Source: a bacterium (GTDB lineage: Bacteria > CSSED10-310 > JAFGSJ01). From it: a stretch of DNA of 45,369 nt. The stretch is from contig JAFGSJ010000010.1 in assembly GCA_016934675.1 (NCBI GenBank), positions 1 through 45,369 on the forward strand, given 5' to 3'. This document shows, piece after piece, positions 1-7,452 of this stretch (positions within the stretch are counted from its first letter, which is position 1; every line of letters starts with the position of its first letter). The notes below the pieces were generated by a model. It saw only the letters and a program-made list of their open reading frames with translations, ran no database searches and was not told where the DNA came from. The translations under genes were made by a program, and so were the position numbers.

Positions 1-9
1 AAATGTTTC

Positions 10-105
10 GCCCTGACAGGGCTCTGACTCTTCTTATCGCTTCACCCGGGGCTTCGCCCCGGGCTGGTATATTATGCCCCGTTGGGGCATAGGTGATAAC
101 TTAGA
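10..105. repeat. REP-like three-hairpin repeat, copy A
   Basis: Three GC-rich hairpins follow each other: GCCCT/AGGGC with a 3-nt loop (10-22), CCCGGGGC/GCCCCGGG with a 3-nt loop (45-63) and TATGCCCC/GGGGCATA with a 3-nt loop (73-91). The same three occur in reverse order and orientation at 262-358, so the two copies form a large inverted pair. Such clustered palindromes resemble REP/BIME elements mobilised by Y1 (RAYT) transposases, and a wreck of such a transposase lies 110 bases beyond copy B. The left edge may extend past the window start. Confidence 0.75.
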
Positions 106-261
106 GAAAAAAAACAAATGGATCAAGATGAAAAATAAGCTCATCCGTTTTTCCCAGAGGAACGATTGTTCCAGGGGGAGGATTGAAAAGCCACAACCTT
201 CAGACTTCCCGCTGGGACTGGCTCTAATTATATTGGTTTCACATTACTCCATTTCTTTGGG

Positions 262-358
262 CTTACGTTAGCACCTATGCCCCGAGGGGGCTTCAACATA
301 CCAGACCGGGGTAACGCCCCGGGGAGCAATGAGATGGAGAAGGGAGCCCTGAAAGGGC
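262..358. repeat. REP-like three-hairpin repeat, copy B (inverted)
   Basis: This is the reverse-complement counterpart of 10-105. The hairpins are near 278-291 (GCCCC/GGGGC type), 306-322 (CCGGGG/CCCCGG) and 346-358 (GCCCT/AGGGC). Flanking bases also match, for example GCACCTATGCCCC here against GGGGCATAGGTG in copy A. The copies are diverged, with several mismatches in loops and linkers. The 105-261 stretch between them is A-rich and carries no convincing gene. Confidence 0.72.
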
Positions 359-469
359 GATACAGGTCGGAAAGCATTCTGGACTATCATCTCTCTCAAT
401 CACATCCAAAAGAAGAACTGATCACCAGCTGCCTGTTTTTAGTGCTGAGGACAAGGTGAATGAGAATTG

Positions 470-920
470 TGACCAGAGATTGCGACCTATTCCACATGGA
501 TTTGAGCGTGTTTACTTTCTCTGCGAATTCTGGATCAGTATCTGAAGCGACACGTTCTCTGCATTTTTTTCCTATCTGGGCAATCGCACCATACGACACA
601 CAGCAAAAAGAGGCTCCTAACTCACGCAGACTCAATCGGGTCTGCCTGAACGAGATTGCCATTCGGTGTTTTTATCAGGAGATGATAAAAATCCCGGATT
701 TTGCGTTTGAAGATGTAGTTTTTTATAACAAAAGTCCGTTCAAAATCCGGGAGAATTGTCGATCAAGGCATAACACCACAGTTCGTAGTGGGCACAATCA
801 AGAGACAGGACCTGAGCCTCAAGAAACCGAGAATACTCGTCACGGCCAAGAAACATGTTCTTTCTATACCCGAGCGAAAATGTGATAAATCGCACCTGTT
901 CTTATAATCCCGGAGCACTC
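470..920 (-). pseudogene. Degenerate Y1 (IS200/RAYT-like) transposase remnant
   Basis: Reading the minus strand in shifting frames recovers pieces of a REP-associated Y1 transposase in the right order. GAIYHIFARV lies near 897-868 and is the usual N-terminal beta strand. RKNMFLGRDEYSRFLEAQ starts at 865, and ELWCYALIDN follows. HLLIKTPNGNL comes after a 61-base palindromic interruption. A DnaA-C-like helix-turn-helix tail then lies near 632-475, with LSLRELG, VSYGAIAQIGKKCRERVASD and EKVNTLKSM. Several stops and frameshifts, and the loss of roughly the middle third including the catalytic Tyr region, make it a pseudogene. Y1 enzymes with such a tail are known partners of REP repeats, which fits the neighbours at 10-358. 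The edges are approximate. Confidence 0.68.
692..752. repeat. 12-bp perfect inverted repeat inside the transposase remnant
   Basis: TCCCGGATTTTG (692-703) and CAAAATCCGGGA (741-752) are exact reverse complements separated by 37 AT-rich bases. They sit where the transposase reading passes from ALIDN to HLLIKTP, motifs that are normally almost adjacent. The stretch therefore looks like a small palindromic insertion, but it could also have arisen by local rearrangement. Confidence 0.6.
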
Positions 921-964
921 AATTTATTTGAAAAATTTTCAGGGCTGCTCGGACCACATTCAAC

Positions 965-994
965 TTGACAGTTTTTCCAAGGTTATCATATATA
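965..994 (+). promoter_or_regulatory. Sigma70-like promoter for the glycogen/partner-switch operon
   Basis: A perfect -35 TTGACA (965-970) is followed after 18 bases by TATATA (989-994). It lies about 130 bases upstream of the first gene at 1123, and no other good candidate lies between. This would give a leader of about 120 nt. The call rests on sequence similarity alone. Confidence 0.5.
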
Positions 995-1122
995 TCTATG
1001 TATTACGTGTATTTTGATAGAGTCAGGTTTGGCGATGCAATGATACGTTTTTGAGTCAGCACTCGAGGAACGAACCACGCATAAAGACAGGTTTGCGGAC
1101 ATAAGGCTAAGGAGCAAAGGTC

Positions 1123-2949
1123 ATGGATATAATGAAATTCGAGTTTTCGGATACGATTGCCGGTTATGTGACGTATTATGAGCGGGAGCGGGGGGTATTT
1201 GGTCTGCGGACGACAGATGGTCGTGAGTTTCAGGTCACCTTGAGTGCCAATGTCTATGCTCGGATAACACGAAATCTTTCCGATCCCTGGCTCGATTGTA
1301 CGGGTCAAATCGGTGAGTTTTTGGAGCCGGGCCGGTATCTGTTCGTGTATGGGACCTTTTATCCCGAAGCATCGGGCTTTGCTTTTGAGGCCCAGGTCCT
1401 TGATTTTCCGGGTCGAAAGCGGGAGCAGTATCAGTTCGAGCAGCCGGACTGGTGGATCAAGCAGGCCATGAATATTGCTCAATTTTTTATCAAGGCCCAA
1501 TTTAGTTCGGAGCAGACGATTGATTACCGCAACTATCGGACAATGATCAGTTTGTCCGGTTTGCAGACGGGCAGTATTCGCCAGGAAACCGATACCATTT
1601 CACGATTGGTCTATGGTTTTGCTTCGACTTATTTGCTGACGGGTGAGGATGTTTTTTTGGAAGCAGCGGAGAAGGGGACGGTATATTTGCGGGACCATAT
1701 GCGTTTCTATGATCTCGATGAGAACATAGTCTACTGGTATCATGGTATCGATGTATCGCAGGATAATTATGAGCATAAGGTTTTTGCATCCGAGTTCGGT
1801 GATGATTATGACGCTATCCCGATGTATGAGCAGATTTATGCCTTAGCTGGTCCGACCCAGACCTATAGGATCACGGGTGATCCTCTGATCAGGAAGGACA
1901 TCGACATGACGCTTGATTTATTCGAGCGTTTTTTCAAGGATACGGTCCAACGCGGTTATTTTTCACATATAGACCCGATCACACTGGATGCACGGAGTGA
2001 GGGTCTGGGGCGCAATCGTGCCCGGAAGAACTGGAATTCGGTCGGTGACCATGCTCCGGCCTATTTGATCAATCTGTGGTTGGCCACCGGTTTGGATAAA
2101 TACAAGGATTTCCTCGAGTATACGGCGGACTGTATTTGTGCGTATTTTCCTGATTATGAGCACAGTCCGTTCGTTCAGGAGCGTTTTTTTGAGGATTGGA
2201 GTCATGACAAGCAATGGGGCTGGCAGCAGGACCGGGCTGTTGTCGGTCATAATCTGAAGATAGCCTGGAATTTGATGAGAATAAACAGTCTGGTTCCCAA
2301 GCCTGAGTATGTTGATCTGGCTCGGAAGATAGCCGAGATCATGCCAGAATTTGGTATGGACAAGCAGCGTGCCGGCTGGTATGACGTGTTGGACCGCGAG
2401 TTGAAGGAAGGTTCGCAATGCTATCGTTATGCCTGGCATGATCGTAAGGCGTGGTGGCAGCAGGAGCAAGCGATTTTGGCTTATCAAATCCTTTACGGCG
2501 TGTTGCACGATCAGACCTATTTACGTTATGCTCGTGAATCAGCCTCGTTCTACAATACATATTTCCTCGATCATTTGGACGGGGCGGTTTATTTCAACGT
2601 CTTTGCCAACGGTTTGCCCTATTTGCTCGGGACAGAGCGTTACAAAGGCAGTCATTCGATGAGCGGCTACCATTCCATCGAATTAGCATATCTGGCCCAG
2701 GTTTACACGAATCTGTTGCATACGCGTCAACCGTTGGATTTATATTTCAAGCCCCTGCCCAATGGTTTCAGCGATAAGATATTGCGAGTCCAGCCCGACA
2801 TACTCCCCGCAGGTAGTTGTCGTATTGCCGAAGTATGGATTGATGAAAAGCCCTGGTCTGAATTTGATCCGGAAAAAATGACGGTCATGTTGCCGGACAG
2901 TGAGCACAGGCTTACAATAAAGGTGCGCTTAGTCCCGACCGAGGTCTGA
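1123..2949 (+). CDS. AGE-family (N-acylglucosamine 2-epimerase-like) alpha/alpha-barrel protein
   Basis: The 608-residue product looks like a member of the AGE/cellobiose-epimerase (alpha/alpha)6-barrel superfamily. A beta-rich N-terminal part (about 1-105) precedes the helical barrel. Barrel landmarks are the His in VGDHAPAYLINLW, the His in VVGHNLKIAWNLM, WWQQEQAILAY and the His-containing SHSMSGYHSIELAY; conserved His and Trp-Gln-Glu residues line the active site in this superfamily. Members interconvert epimers or isomers of free sugars such as GlcNAc/ManNAc or glucose/mannose; the substrate here cannot be read from sequence. There is no signal peptide, so it should be cytoplasmic. TAAGGAG at 1108-1114 supports the start. 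It leads an operon with STAS, debranching-enzyme and RsbW-like genes, suggesting a role in handling sugar from glycogen or a related glucan. Confidence 0.75.
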   Translation: MDIMKFEFSDTIAGYVTYYERERGVFGLRTTDGREFQVTLSANVYARITRNLSDPWLDCTGQIGEFLEPGRYLFVYGTFYPEASGFAFEAQVLDFPGRKREQYQFEQPDWWIKQAMNIAQFFIKAQFSSEQTIDYRNYRTMISLSGLQTGSIRQETDTISRLVYGFASTYLLTGEDVFLEAAEKGTVYLRDHMRFYDLDENIVYWYHGIDVSQDNYEHKVFASEFGDDYDAIPMYEQIYALAGPTQTYRITGDPLIRKDIDMTLDLFERFFKDTVQRGYFSHIDPITLDARSEGLGRNRARKNWNSVGDHAPAYLINLWLATGLDKYKDFLEYTADCICAYFPDYEHSPFVQERFFEDWSHDKQWGWQQDRAVVGHNLKIAWNLMRINSLVPKPEYVDLARKIAEIMPEFGMDKQRAGWYDVLDRELKEGSQCYRYAWHDRKAWWQQEQAILAYQILYGVLHDQTYLRYARESASFYNTYFLDHLDGAVYFNVFANGLPYLLGTERYKGSHSMSGYHSIELAYLAQVYTNLLHTRQPLDLYFKPLPNGFSDKILRVQPDILPAGSCRIAEVWIDEKPWSEFDPEKMTVMLPDSEHRLTIKVRLVPTEV

Positions 2950-2986
2950 CTCGGTCCCAGTCAAAAATGTGTAAGGAGAAGGAAAG

Positions 2987-3328
2987 ATGGATATAGTAGT
3001 ATCTGCCCGTGATGAAGTGTCGATCATAGAAATTTCTGGTCATCTTGACAGCAATACGGCCCAGGAGGCCCAAGATACTCTTATGCCTTTACTATCAGAG
3101 ACAAGCCTGATCGTGATCGACCTGAAACAATGTTCATATGTGTCCAGTGCGGGACTTCGGGTGCTGCTGATGGTGGGAAAGCAACTGACCCGGTTGGGGG
3201 GAAGCGGTGTGTTGGCCAATCTGTGTGCTGAAATCAAGGATGTGATGGAAATGACTGGCTTCGATCATATTTTTCAATGCTATGATTCGATCAACGATGC
3301 AATCAAAGCCCTTCGTGAGGCGAACTGA
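2987..3328 (+). CDS. STAS-domain anti-sigma factor antagonist (RsbV/SpoIIAA-like), first copy
   Basis: A 113-residue protein consisting of one STAS domain. The motif YVSSAGLRVLL at 51-61 aligns with the phosphorylated loop of SpoIIAA/RsbV, placing Ser-54 at the phosphoacceptor position; the Asp that normally precedes it is Ser-53. In partner switching, the unphosphorylated antagonist binds an RsbW-type kinase and frees that kinase's other partner. AAGGAG lies 8-10 bases before the ATG. Its TGA shares one base with the ATG of the debranching-enzyme gene, so the two are probably translationally coupled. A kinase candidate is encoded at 5801-6223. The partner could be something other than a sigma factor. 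Confidence 0.88.
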   Translation: MDIVVSARDEVSIIEISGHLDSNTAQEAQDTLMPLLSETSLIVIDLKQCSYVSSAGLRVLLMVGKQLTRLGGSGVLANLCAEIKDVMEMTGFDHIFQCYDSINDAIKALREAN

Positions 3329-5445
3329 TGTTACGAGTCGATACGTTTCCCACGCATAAATTCGGTGATTTTCGTCTGCGCCCCGGCAAACCACTTCCCT
3401 TTGGAGCGACCATAGTGCCCGGGGGCGTCAATTTTTCCGTTTTTTCACGACATGCCACGGCCTGCGAGCTGGTTTTGTTCAAGAAATCTGAGCCCAAACC
3501 TTATGCGATCATACCCTTTTTCGATGAATTCAGGATTGGCAATGTCTTTACCATGGTGGTTTTCGATCTGGACTACGAAAACATCGAGTACGGTTATCGG
3601 ATGGAGGGCCCGTACAATCCTGAGGAAGGCCATCGCTTTAACCGGGAAAAAATCCTGCTCGATCCGTATGCCAAGGCTATCAGTAATCGGGATGTGTGGG
3701 GGCAGCCACCGGATTGGAACGATATCTTTCAACATCGGGGCCGGATTTTCTTCGATGATTTTGATTGGGAAGGAGATTTCCCGCCCGAGATACCGCTCGA
3801 AGATTTAATCATTTACGAACTCCATGTTCGCGGTTTTACCTGCCATCCATCCTCGGAAGCGAAGCATCCCGGCACTTTTGCCGAACTGAAGCAAAAAATA
3901 CCCTATTTGAAGCAACTGGGCATCAACTGTATCGAACTCATGCCCATTTATGAATTTGATGAGTATGAGAATGCCAGAATTTCACCGATAACCAACCAAC
4001 CACTGCTCAATTATTGGGGATACAGTAATGTCGGTTTTTTTGCTCCGAAAGCCGGCCTTGCCGCTACAGGGAAACTGGGGATGCAGGTTGATGAATTGAA
4101 AGCCATGATCAAACACCTGCATAAGAACAGGATTGAAGTCATTTTGGATGTTGTTTTCAATCATACGGCCGAGGGTAATGAGCAGGGTCCGTATATCTCG
4201 TTTCGTGGTATTGACAACAAGACCTATTACATGTTGACCCCGGAAGGTTATTACTATAATTTCAGCGGATGCGGAAACACGTTAAACTGCAATAATCCTA
4301 TTGTCCGGAACATGATTCTGGATTGTTTACGATATTGGGCTGCCGAGTATCATGTGGATGGGTTCCGGTTTGATTTGGCCGCCATTCTGGGGCGAGATCA
4401 GAACGGGGCGCCCATGCCCAATCCGCCCCTCTTGGAAACCTTGGCTTTTGATCCGATTTTGGGTAAATGCAAGCTCATTGCGGAAGCCTGGGATGCGGGC
4501 GGGTTGTATCAGGTCGGTTCATTTCCGTCCTGGGGCCGCTGGGCGGAGTGGAACGGTAAATATCGCGACGATCTCAGAAAATTCTTGAAAGGCGACCCGG
4601 GCATGGCCAAGGCGATGGCCCTGCGCTTACAGGGCTCTCCTGACCTCTACAGTTGGGAAAACAGGGGCACTGGGGCTTCGATCAATTTCATCACCTGTCA
4701 TGACGGTTTTACCCTGATGGACCTGGTTTCCTACAACCAGAAACATAACGAGGTCAATGGTGAGGACAATCGTGATGGGGCCAATGACAATTACAGTTGG
4801 AATTGTGGTTGGGAGGGACCGGTCGAGTATGAAGATGTGAAGCGTTTGCGGCTTAATCAGATCAAGAATGCGATCAGTATCCTGTTGATCAGCCAGGGAG
4901 TGCCCATGATTCTGGCCGGTGACGAAATGGGCAATACTCAGTCCGGCAATAACAATGCCTATTGTCAGGATAATGAGATTTCCTGGCTCGACTGGGGTCT
5001 GCTCAATCAAAACCAGGAAATATTCAACTATTTCCAGAAAATTATCGCTTTCCGGAATGCACATCCCGTTTTACGGAGTAAAACGCATTTTATCAACGAG
5101 GATTATGTCGGCAGTGGTTGTCCTGATATTTCTTTTCATGGATATAAAAAATGGTCTCCCGATTTTTCATTCGAGAGTCGGGCTTTCGCTGTCCAGTTTT
5201 GCGGTCAGCATGCCAAGGGTGGCACGATTGTCGATAACAGTATTTATGTTGCGCTCAATATGCATTGGGAGAGTTGCAGCTTTGAATTACCGACACCGAC
5301 GCAGGGCAAGGCCTGGCATGTTTTTGCCAATACCGGGATGATGCCGCCGGATGACATTTGGGGCGTCGATAACGAAAAACCGCTTGACAATCAAAACGAG
5401 ATTATTGTCGGGCCGCGTTCAATCATTATTTTAATCGGGAAATAG
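3328..5445 (+). CDS. glgX: Glycogen debranching enzyme / isoamylase (GH13)
   Basis: A 705-residue GlgX/TreX-type enzyme that hydrolyses alpha-1,6 branch points of glycogen or limit dextrins. An N-terminal CBM48-like beta domain (about 15-150) is followed by the GH13 barrel. Conserved regions are VILDVVFNHT (271-280), VDGFRFDLA with nucleophile Asp-349, LIAEAWDAGG with acid/base Glu-386, and FITCHDGF with transition-state-stabilising Asp-459. A C-terminal beta domain ends at GPRSIIILIGK. Length and motif order are typical of bacterial GlgX. There is no signal peptide, so it should be cytoplasmic. It is sandwiched between two STAS genes, touching the first by one base and separated from the second by 45 bases. 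No glycogen synthase, phosphorylase or branching enzyme gene is in the window. Confidence 0.93.
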   Translation: MLRVDTFPTHKFGDFRLRPGKPLPFGATIVPGGVNFSVFSRHATACELVLFKKSEPKPYAIIPFFDEFRIGNVFTMVVFDLDYENIEYGYRMEGPYNPEEGHRFNREKILLDPYAKAISNRDVWGQPPDWNDIFQHRGRIFFDDFDWEGDFPPEIPLEDLIIYELHVRGFTCHPSSEAKHPGTFAELKQKIPYLKQLGINCIELMPIYEFDEYENARISPITNQPLLNYWGYSNVGFFAPKAGLAATGKLGMQVDELKAMIKHLHKNRIEVILDVVFNHTAEGNEQGPYISFRGIDNKTYYMLTPEGYYYNFSGCGNTLNCNNPIVRNMILDCLRYWAAEYHVDGFRFDLAAILGRDQNGAPMPNPPLLETLAFDPILGKCKLIAEAWDAGGLYQVGSFPSWGRWAEWNGKYRDDLRKFLKGDPGMAKAMALRLQGSPDLYSWENRGTGASINFITCHDGFTLMDLVSYNQKHNEVNGEDNRDGANDNYSWNCGWEGPVEYEDVKRLRLNQIKNAISILLISQGVPMILAGDEMGNTQSGNNNAYCQDNEISWLDWGLLNQNQEIFNYFQKIIAFRNAHPVLRSKTHFINEDYVGSGCPDISFHGYKKWSPDFSFESRAFAVQFCGQHAKGGTIVDNSIYVALNMHWESCSFELPTPTQGKAWHVFANTGMMPPDDIWGVDNEKPLDNQNEIIVGPRSIIILIGK

Positions 5446-5490
5446 CACGGAAGGAAGAGACATATATCCGTGGTGAAAGGAGAACCTGGA

Positions 5491-5814
5491 ATGGAAAATC
5501 AATTTGCGGTTACAATCGAGGGCGATGTCGCCAAAGTGCATCTCGTAGGTCGTCTGGATGCGACAAATGCACCAGCTTTGCAGGATAAAATGATGACCTT
5601 GAAGGATCAAGCCATCCGAAAAGTGGTGTTTTTTGCCCAGGATTTGGCATATATCGCCAGTTCTGGCTTGCGCGTGATCATATTCGCGAAACAGAAAATG
5701 GGCGCAGAAACCCAGGTCTATTTGATCGGGGCCCGGGAAATGGTCCTCGACGTCATTAAAATGACCGGACTGAATAATTTCATGATCATTCAGGACACCT
5801 ATGATGAAAAATAG
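5491..5814 (+). CDS. STAS-domain anti-sigma factor antagonist, second copy
   Basis: A 107-residue STAS protein. I place the start at ATG 5491 because AAAGGAGA (5476-5483) lies 8 bases upstream; an in-frame GTG at 5470 would add seven residues but sits before this ribosome site. The loop IASSGLRVIIF places Ser-57 at the phosphoacceptor position, preceded by Ala rather than Asp. Its 3' end overlaps the kinase gene by 14 bases, the classic rsbV-rsbW arrangement. This copy is therefore the likeliest direct partner of that kinase, while the copy at 2987 may compete with it or serve another partner. It is clearly diverged from the first copy. Confidence 0.88.
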   Translation: MENQFAVTIEGDVAKVHLVGRLDATNAPALQDKMMTLKDQAIRKVVFFAQDLAYIASSGLRVIIFAKQKMGAETQVYLIGAREMVLDVIKMTGLNNFMIIQDTYDEK

Positions 5815-6223
5815 TGATACCTTCATTTGTCAGGCAACCATGGATAAACTGGATGAGATTATCGCTTTCATAGGCGAGGGCTCGCGTCGGTTTGGTTTTG
5901 ATGAAATGATGCAGCAAAAAATCCATCTGGTTTCGGAAGAAGTTGCGGCAAACGTCATAAATTATGCCTATCCGGGATCGAGCGGTACCTTGGAGGTCCG
6001 CTATATGATCGAGAAAGACCAGGCCCCCTCCCGTTTTGTTCTTCAGTTCATTGATCATGGTCTGGCCTTCAATCCGCTCGAAGCCTCTGATCCGAATATT
6101 GATGCCCCGGTCGAGGAGCGTTCGATTGGCGGTTTGGGCATTTTTTTAGTGAAAAAGATCATGGACGAGGTGACTTACAAGAGAGAGAACAACCAGAATA
6201 TCCTGACACTGGTTAAGTATTAG
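5801..6223 (+). CDS. RsbW/SpoIIAB-like serine kinase (HATPase_c_2 anti-sigma factor)
   Basis: A 140-residue GHKL ATPase of the anti-sigma-factor kinase type. The N-box EEVAANVINYAY (46-57) carries Glu-47 and Asn-51, the G1 box is FIDHGLAFNP (Asp-85, Gly-87), and the G2 glycine-rich lid is SIGGLGIFLVKKIMDEV (108-124). Such kinases phosphorylate STAS antagonists and sequester a sigma factor or another target until displaced. ATG 5801 and ATG 5804 are both possible starts; the overlap with the STAS gene suggests translational coupling. No sigma factor or PP2C phosphatase gene lies nearby, so the output partner must be encoded elsewhere or may be one of the operon's enzymes. It is the last gene of the operon. 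Confidence 0.9.
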   Translation: MMKNSDTFICQATMDKLDEIIAFIGEGSRRFGFDEMMQQKIHLVSEEVAANVINYAYPGSSGTLEVRYMIEKDQAPSRFVLQFIDHGLAFNPLEASDPNIDAPVEERSIGGLGIFLVKKIMDEVTYKRENNQNILTLVKY

Positions 6224-6343
6224 CTGCGGTCTATTCTCGCGAGGCACATGCTTGACCGGGGAAGAATAATTGACTCGAGTAACAAGGTCGGTCCAGAAAA
6301 ATCATATCGTCAGCTTTGGGAGTATCAAGCAAAGGAGTAGCCC

Positions 6344-6907
6344 ATGTCTACACCTCGTAAAATAGGCATTTTACTGGAAAACCGTTTCATTGATTATGAG
6401 ATCATTTATTACCAGCACCGTTTTCGGGAAGAGGGGCTTCAGGTCGATTTTCTGACCAGACTCTGGGGACAGCCACGTTTGACCTTTACGGGTCTGGAAC
6501 TGGGCATGCAGATGGTTGTGGATAAGAGCTTTGAGAATATGGACCGGGCTGAGTTGCAGAATTATGCGGCTTTGATAGTCCCAGCCGGTTATGTCGCCGA
6601 TATGTTGCGTTATGCGGAGAAACCTGGAGACCTTGCTCCCGCTGTTTCTTTCATACAGCGGGCCATGGCTGAAAAGGCGATCATCAAAGCCTGCATCTGT
6701 CATAGTCTCTGGATTTTCGATCCGATACCCGAGCTACTCCGTGGTCGGACGGTGACCTGTCATAACAACATCATCGGCAGCGTTAGAAATACGGGTGCCC
6801 TGTATCGGGACCAGGATATCGTGATTGACGGAGATCTCATCACGGCCCGTTCAGGGGATTTGTTCGCCCATTTGGCCCGGACCATCATAGATCGACTGGG
6901 TAAGTGA
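6344..6907 (+). CDS. DJ-1/PfpI family protein (class I glutamine amidotransferase-like)
   Basis: A 187-residue protein with the DJ-1/PfpI flavodoxin-like fold. The nucleophile elbow is KACICHSLWIF with Cys-119 followed by His-120, as in PfpI-type members. The N-terminal part LLENRFIDYEIIYYQHR matches the family start, but in my alignment the acidic residue that contacts the cysteine in DJ-1 is Ile-16. Family members include proteases, chaperones, glyoxalase-III-like hydratases and isocyanide hydratases; the activity here is unknown. AAAGGAG before ATG 6344 supports the start. It stands 120 bases after the kinase gene and opens a run of four small genes with a second DJ-1 protein, a cupin and a tautomerase. 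Confidence 0.85.
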   Translation: MSTPRKIGILLENRFIDYEIIYYQHRFREEGLQVDFLTRLWGQPRLTFTGLELGMQMVVDKSFENMDRAELQNYAALIVPAGYVADMLRYAEKPGDLAPAVSFIQRAMAEKAIIKACICHSLWIFDPIPELLRGRTVTCHNNIIGSVRNTGALYRDQDIVIDGDLITARSGDLFAHLARTIIDRLGK

Positions 6908-6974
6908 CCGGCAGGTGGTCCGTGGACCGAGGCAGTGGGTTTGTCCTCTCGAGGCAGAAACAAGGAGGTTAACA

Positions 6975-7304
6975 GTGTTTTGTTACCATAAAAAAATCAG
7001 CAAGAAGGAGATCGGACCGGGGGTCGTTCTTCAGGTATTGGGGACCGGAGCACGTATGAATGTTCTGCACTGGAATATGGCAGACAAAAGTAAGGTGCCT
7101 CTGCATCAGCATCCTCATGAACAATTCGGATATGTCATCAAGGGTGGTTTTGCCATGAAGGTCGGAAATGAGGAAACGGTATTGCATGCAGGTGACGCCT
7201 ATTTCATTCCGCCTGATGTGCCTCATGAGTTTGAGGCTATCGGCGAGACAGAAGCGATAGATGTGTTCAATCCGATCAAGAAAGACATACCTGAAAAATT
7301 ATAG
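6975..7304 (+). CDS. Small cupin-2 domain protein
   Basis: A 109-residue single-domain cupin. Motif 1 is PLHQHPHEQFGYVIKGG, with three His and a Glu available for metal binding, and motif 2 is AGDAYFIPPDVPHEFEA with the final metal-type His. I choose GTG 6975 because AAGGAGG (6962-6968) lies 6 bases before it; an upstream GTG at 6915 would add 20 unrelated residues. Small cupins bind a divalent metal and may be isomerases, dioxygenases or sugar-binding sensors; the substrate is not evident. Its position between two DJ-1/PfpI genes suggests work on a reactive small carbonyl or sugar-derived compound, but that is inference. Confidence 0.85.
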   Translation: MFCYHKKISKKEIGPGVVLQVLGTGARMNVLHWNMADKSKVPLHQHPHEQFGYVIKGGFAMKVGNEETVLHAGDAYFIPPDVPHEFEAIGETEAIDVFNPIKKDIPEKL

Positions 7305-7337
7305 GACCATGGACTTGTCAATCGATTCGATGAGGAT

Positions 7338-7345
7338 AAAGGAGG
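7338..7345 (+). promoter_or_regulatory. Orphan Shine-Dalgarno sequence
   Basis: AAAGGAGG is a full match to the 16S rRNA tail, but the next annotated start (ATG 7453) is more than 100 bases away. A GTG directly abutting it would open only a 24-codon reading frame rich in Ser, His and Phe with no recognisable features. It may mark a leader peptide, a dead gene or chance. Confidence 0.3.
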
Positions 7346-7452
7346 TGTCGAGCGACTCGCATCATAACATGATTCATTTTTTTTTCAGCCCATGGAGTTC
7401 ATCCCTTTACAGTCATCATTGAAACTCATTTGAAGTGGAAGGATTACTGATC

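Noticed and set aside
74..271. A 65-codon plus-strand reading frame across the REP-like pair
   Set aside because: It begins inside a repeat hairpin, has no ribosome site, and its residues show no protein-like pattern; it is repeat and spacer sequence.
460..885. A 141-codon plus-strand reading frame
   Set aside because: It runs antisense to the transposase remnant, has no ribosome site and low-complexity polar composition; the minus-strand reading explains the region.
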